Below, piece after piece: positions 5,380 to 5,624 of a DNA stretch of 5,624 nucleotides. Under the pieces are notes generated by a model, which searched no databases, had not been told where the DNA came from, and saw only the letters and a program-made list of their open reading frames with translations. How positions within the stretch are numbered: the first letter of the stretch is position 1; each line of letters opens with the position of its first letter. Position numbers and translations under genes: made by a program. The DNA comes from Gallionella sp. (GTDB taxonomy: Bacteria; Pseudomonadota; Gammaproteobacteria; Burkholderiales; Gallionellaceae). Location: NCBI GenBank assembly GCA_025362155.1, contig JANYHX010000006.1, positions 1-5,624 of the forward strand, read 5' to 3'.

Positions 5380-5624
5380 ATGAAAAAATCACTTCTCATA
5401 GCTGTACTGGCCGCCCTACCGTCATCTATGCCTCTTGCCTGGGCGGACGAGGGACATCATTCCGACAAGGACAAACAGATGCAGATGGGCAAGATGCAGG
5501 AGAACATGCTGCGGATGCACGAACAAATGCACAAAATTATGGATGCGAAAAATCCGCAAGAACGCGAACGGCTTATGCAGGAGCACTCAAAGATGATGCA
5601 GGACAACATGCAAATGATGCAGGG
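5380..5624 (+). CDS. Secreted Met-rich helical protein (partial, 3' end outside window)
   Basis: The first 81 residues are visible; the frame is open at the right edge. It starts MKKSLLIAVLAALPSSMPLA then WADEGHH, a clear Sec signal with a likely cut after AWA (residues 20-22). The mature part begins with EGHHSDKDK and continues as a highly charged, Met-rich amphipathic helix: MQMGKMQENM, LRMHEQMHKIM, then DAKNPQERERLMQEHSKMMQ and DNMQMMQ. Met occurs every 3-4 residues, so one helix face should be lined with Met and some His, suited to Cu(I)/Ag(I) binding. The DAKNPQERERLMQEH pattern is one I associate with small proteins of unknown function near cop/sil/cus genes; no formal family name is claimed. 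It lies 47 nt after copB with GGAG (5367-5370) 9 nt before the ATG, so it is probably in the same operon. Confidence 0.8.
   Translation, partial: MKKSLLIAVLAALPSSMPLAWADEGHHSDKDKQMQMGKMQENMLRMHEQMHKIMDAKNPQERERLMQEHSKMMQDNMQMMQ

Overview
The window reads as a copper-handling gene cluster from a Gram-negative bacterium, most likely a betaproteobacterium. The order Nitrosomonadales/Gallionellales is a guess from the style of the proteins; no rRNA or housekeeping gene is present to settle it. All real genes are on the + strand and their products carry export signals (Sec, lipoprotein or Tat), so the cluster serves the periplasm and outer membrane.

Layout. Positions 1-177 (minus strand) hold the broken middle part of an IS1595-family (IS1016-like) transposase that runs off the left edge. 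Positions 178-305 hold no gene but contain a good sigma70-like promoter (TTGACA, 17 nt, TAGGCT) just before the first gene. Then follow: a secreted His/Cys-rich 136-aa protein (306-716); a 140-nt gap with nested inverted repeats; a 445-aa Cyc2-like fusion of a monoheme cytochrome c head to an outer-membrane beta-barrel (857-2194); a perfect 9-bp hairpin (2203-2224); a 39-aa lipoprotein with a His-rich tail (2279-2398); copA, a Tat-exported multicopper oxidase (2463-4316); copB, an outer-membrane copper resistance protein (4334-5332); and the start of a secreted Met-rich helical protein cut by the right edge (5380-5624).

How they may work together. copA and copB are a standard pair: CopA oxidises and sequesters periplasmic copper and CopB is its outer-membrane partner. 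Both carry Met-rich segments with the same MDHS motif. The flanking genes are less usual. The His/Cys-rich protein, the small lipoprotein and the terminal Met-rich protein all look like extra copper ligands in the envelope. The cytochrome-porin fusion has the architecture used by iron oxidisers to move electrons from outside the cell across the outer membrane. Its position directly upstream of a multicopper oxidase, together with Met clusters in its barrel, raises the idea of a redox step at the cell surface linked to copper. That is inference; the sequence shows only the architecture and the neighbourhood. No copC, copD, copRS or cueR is visible in the window.
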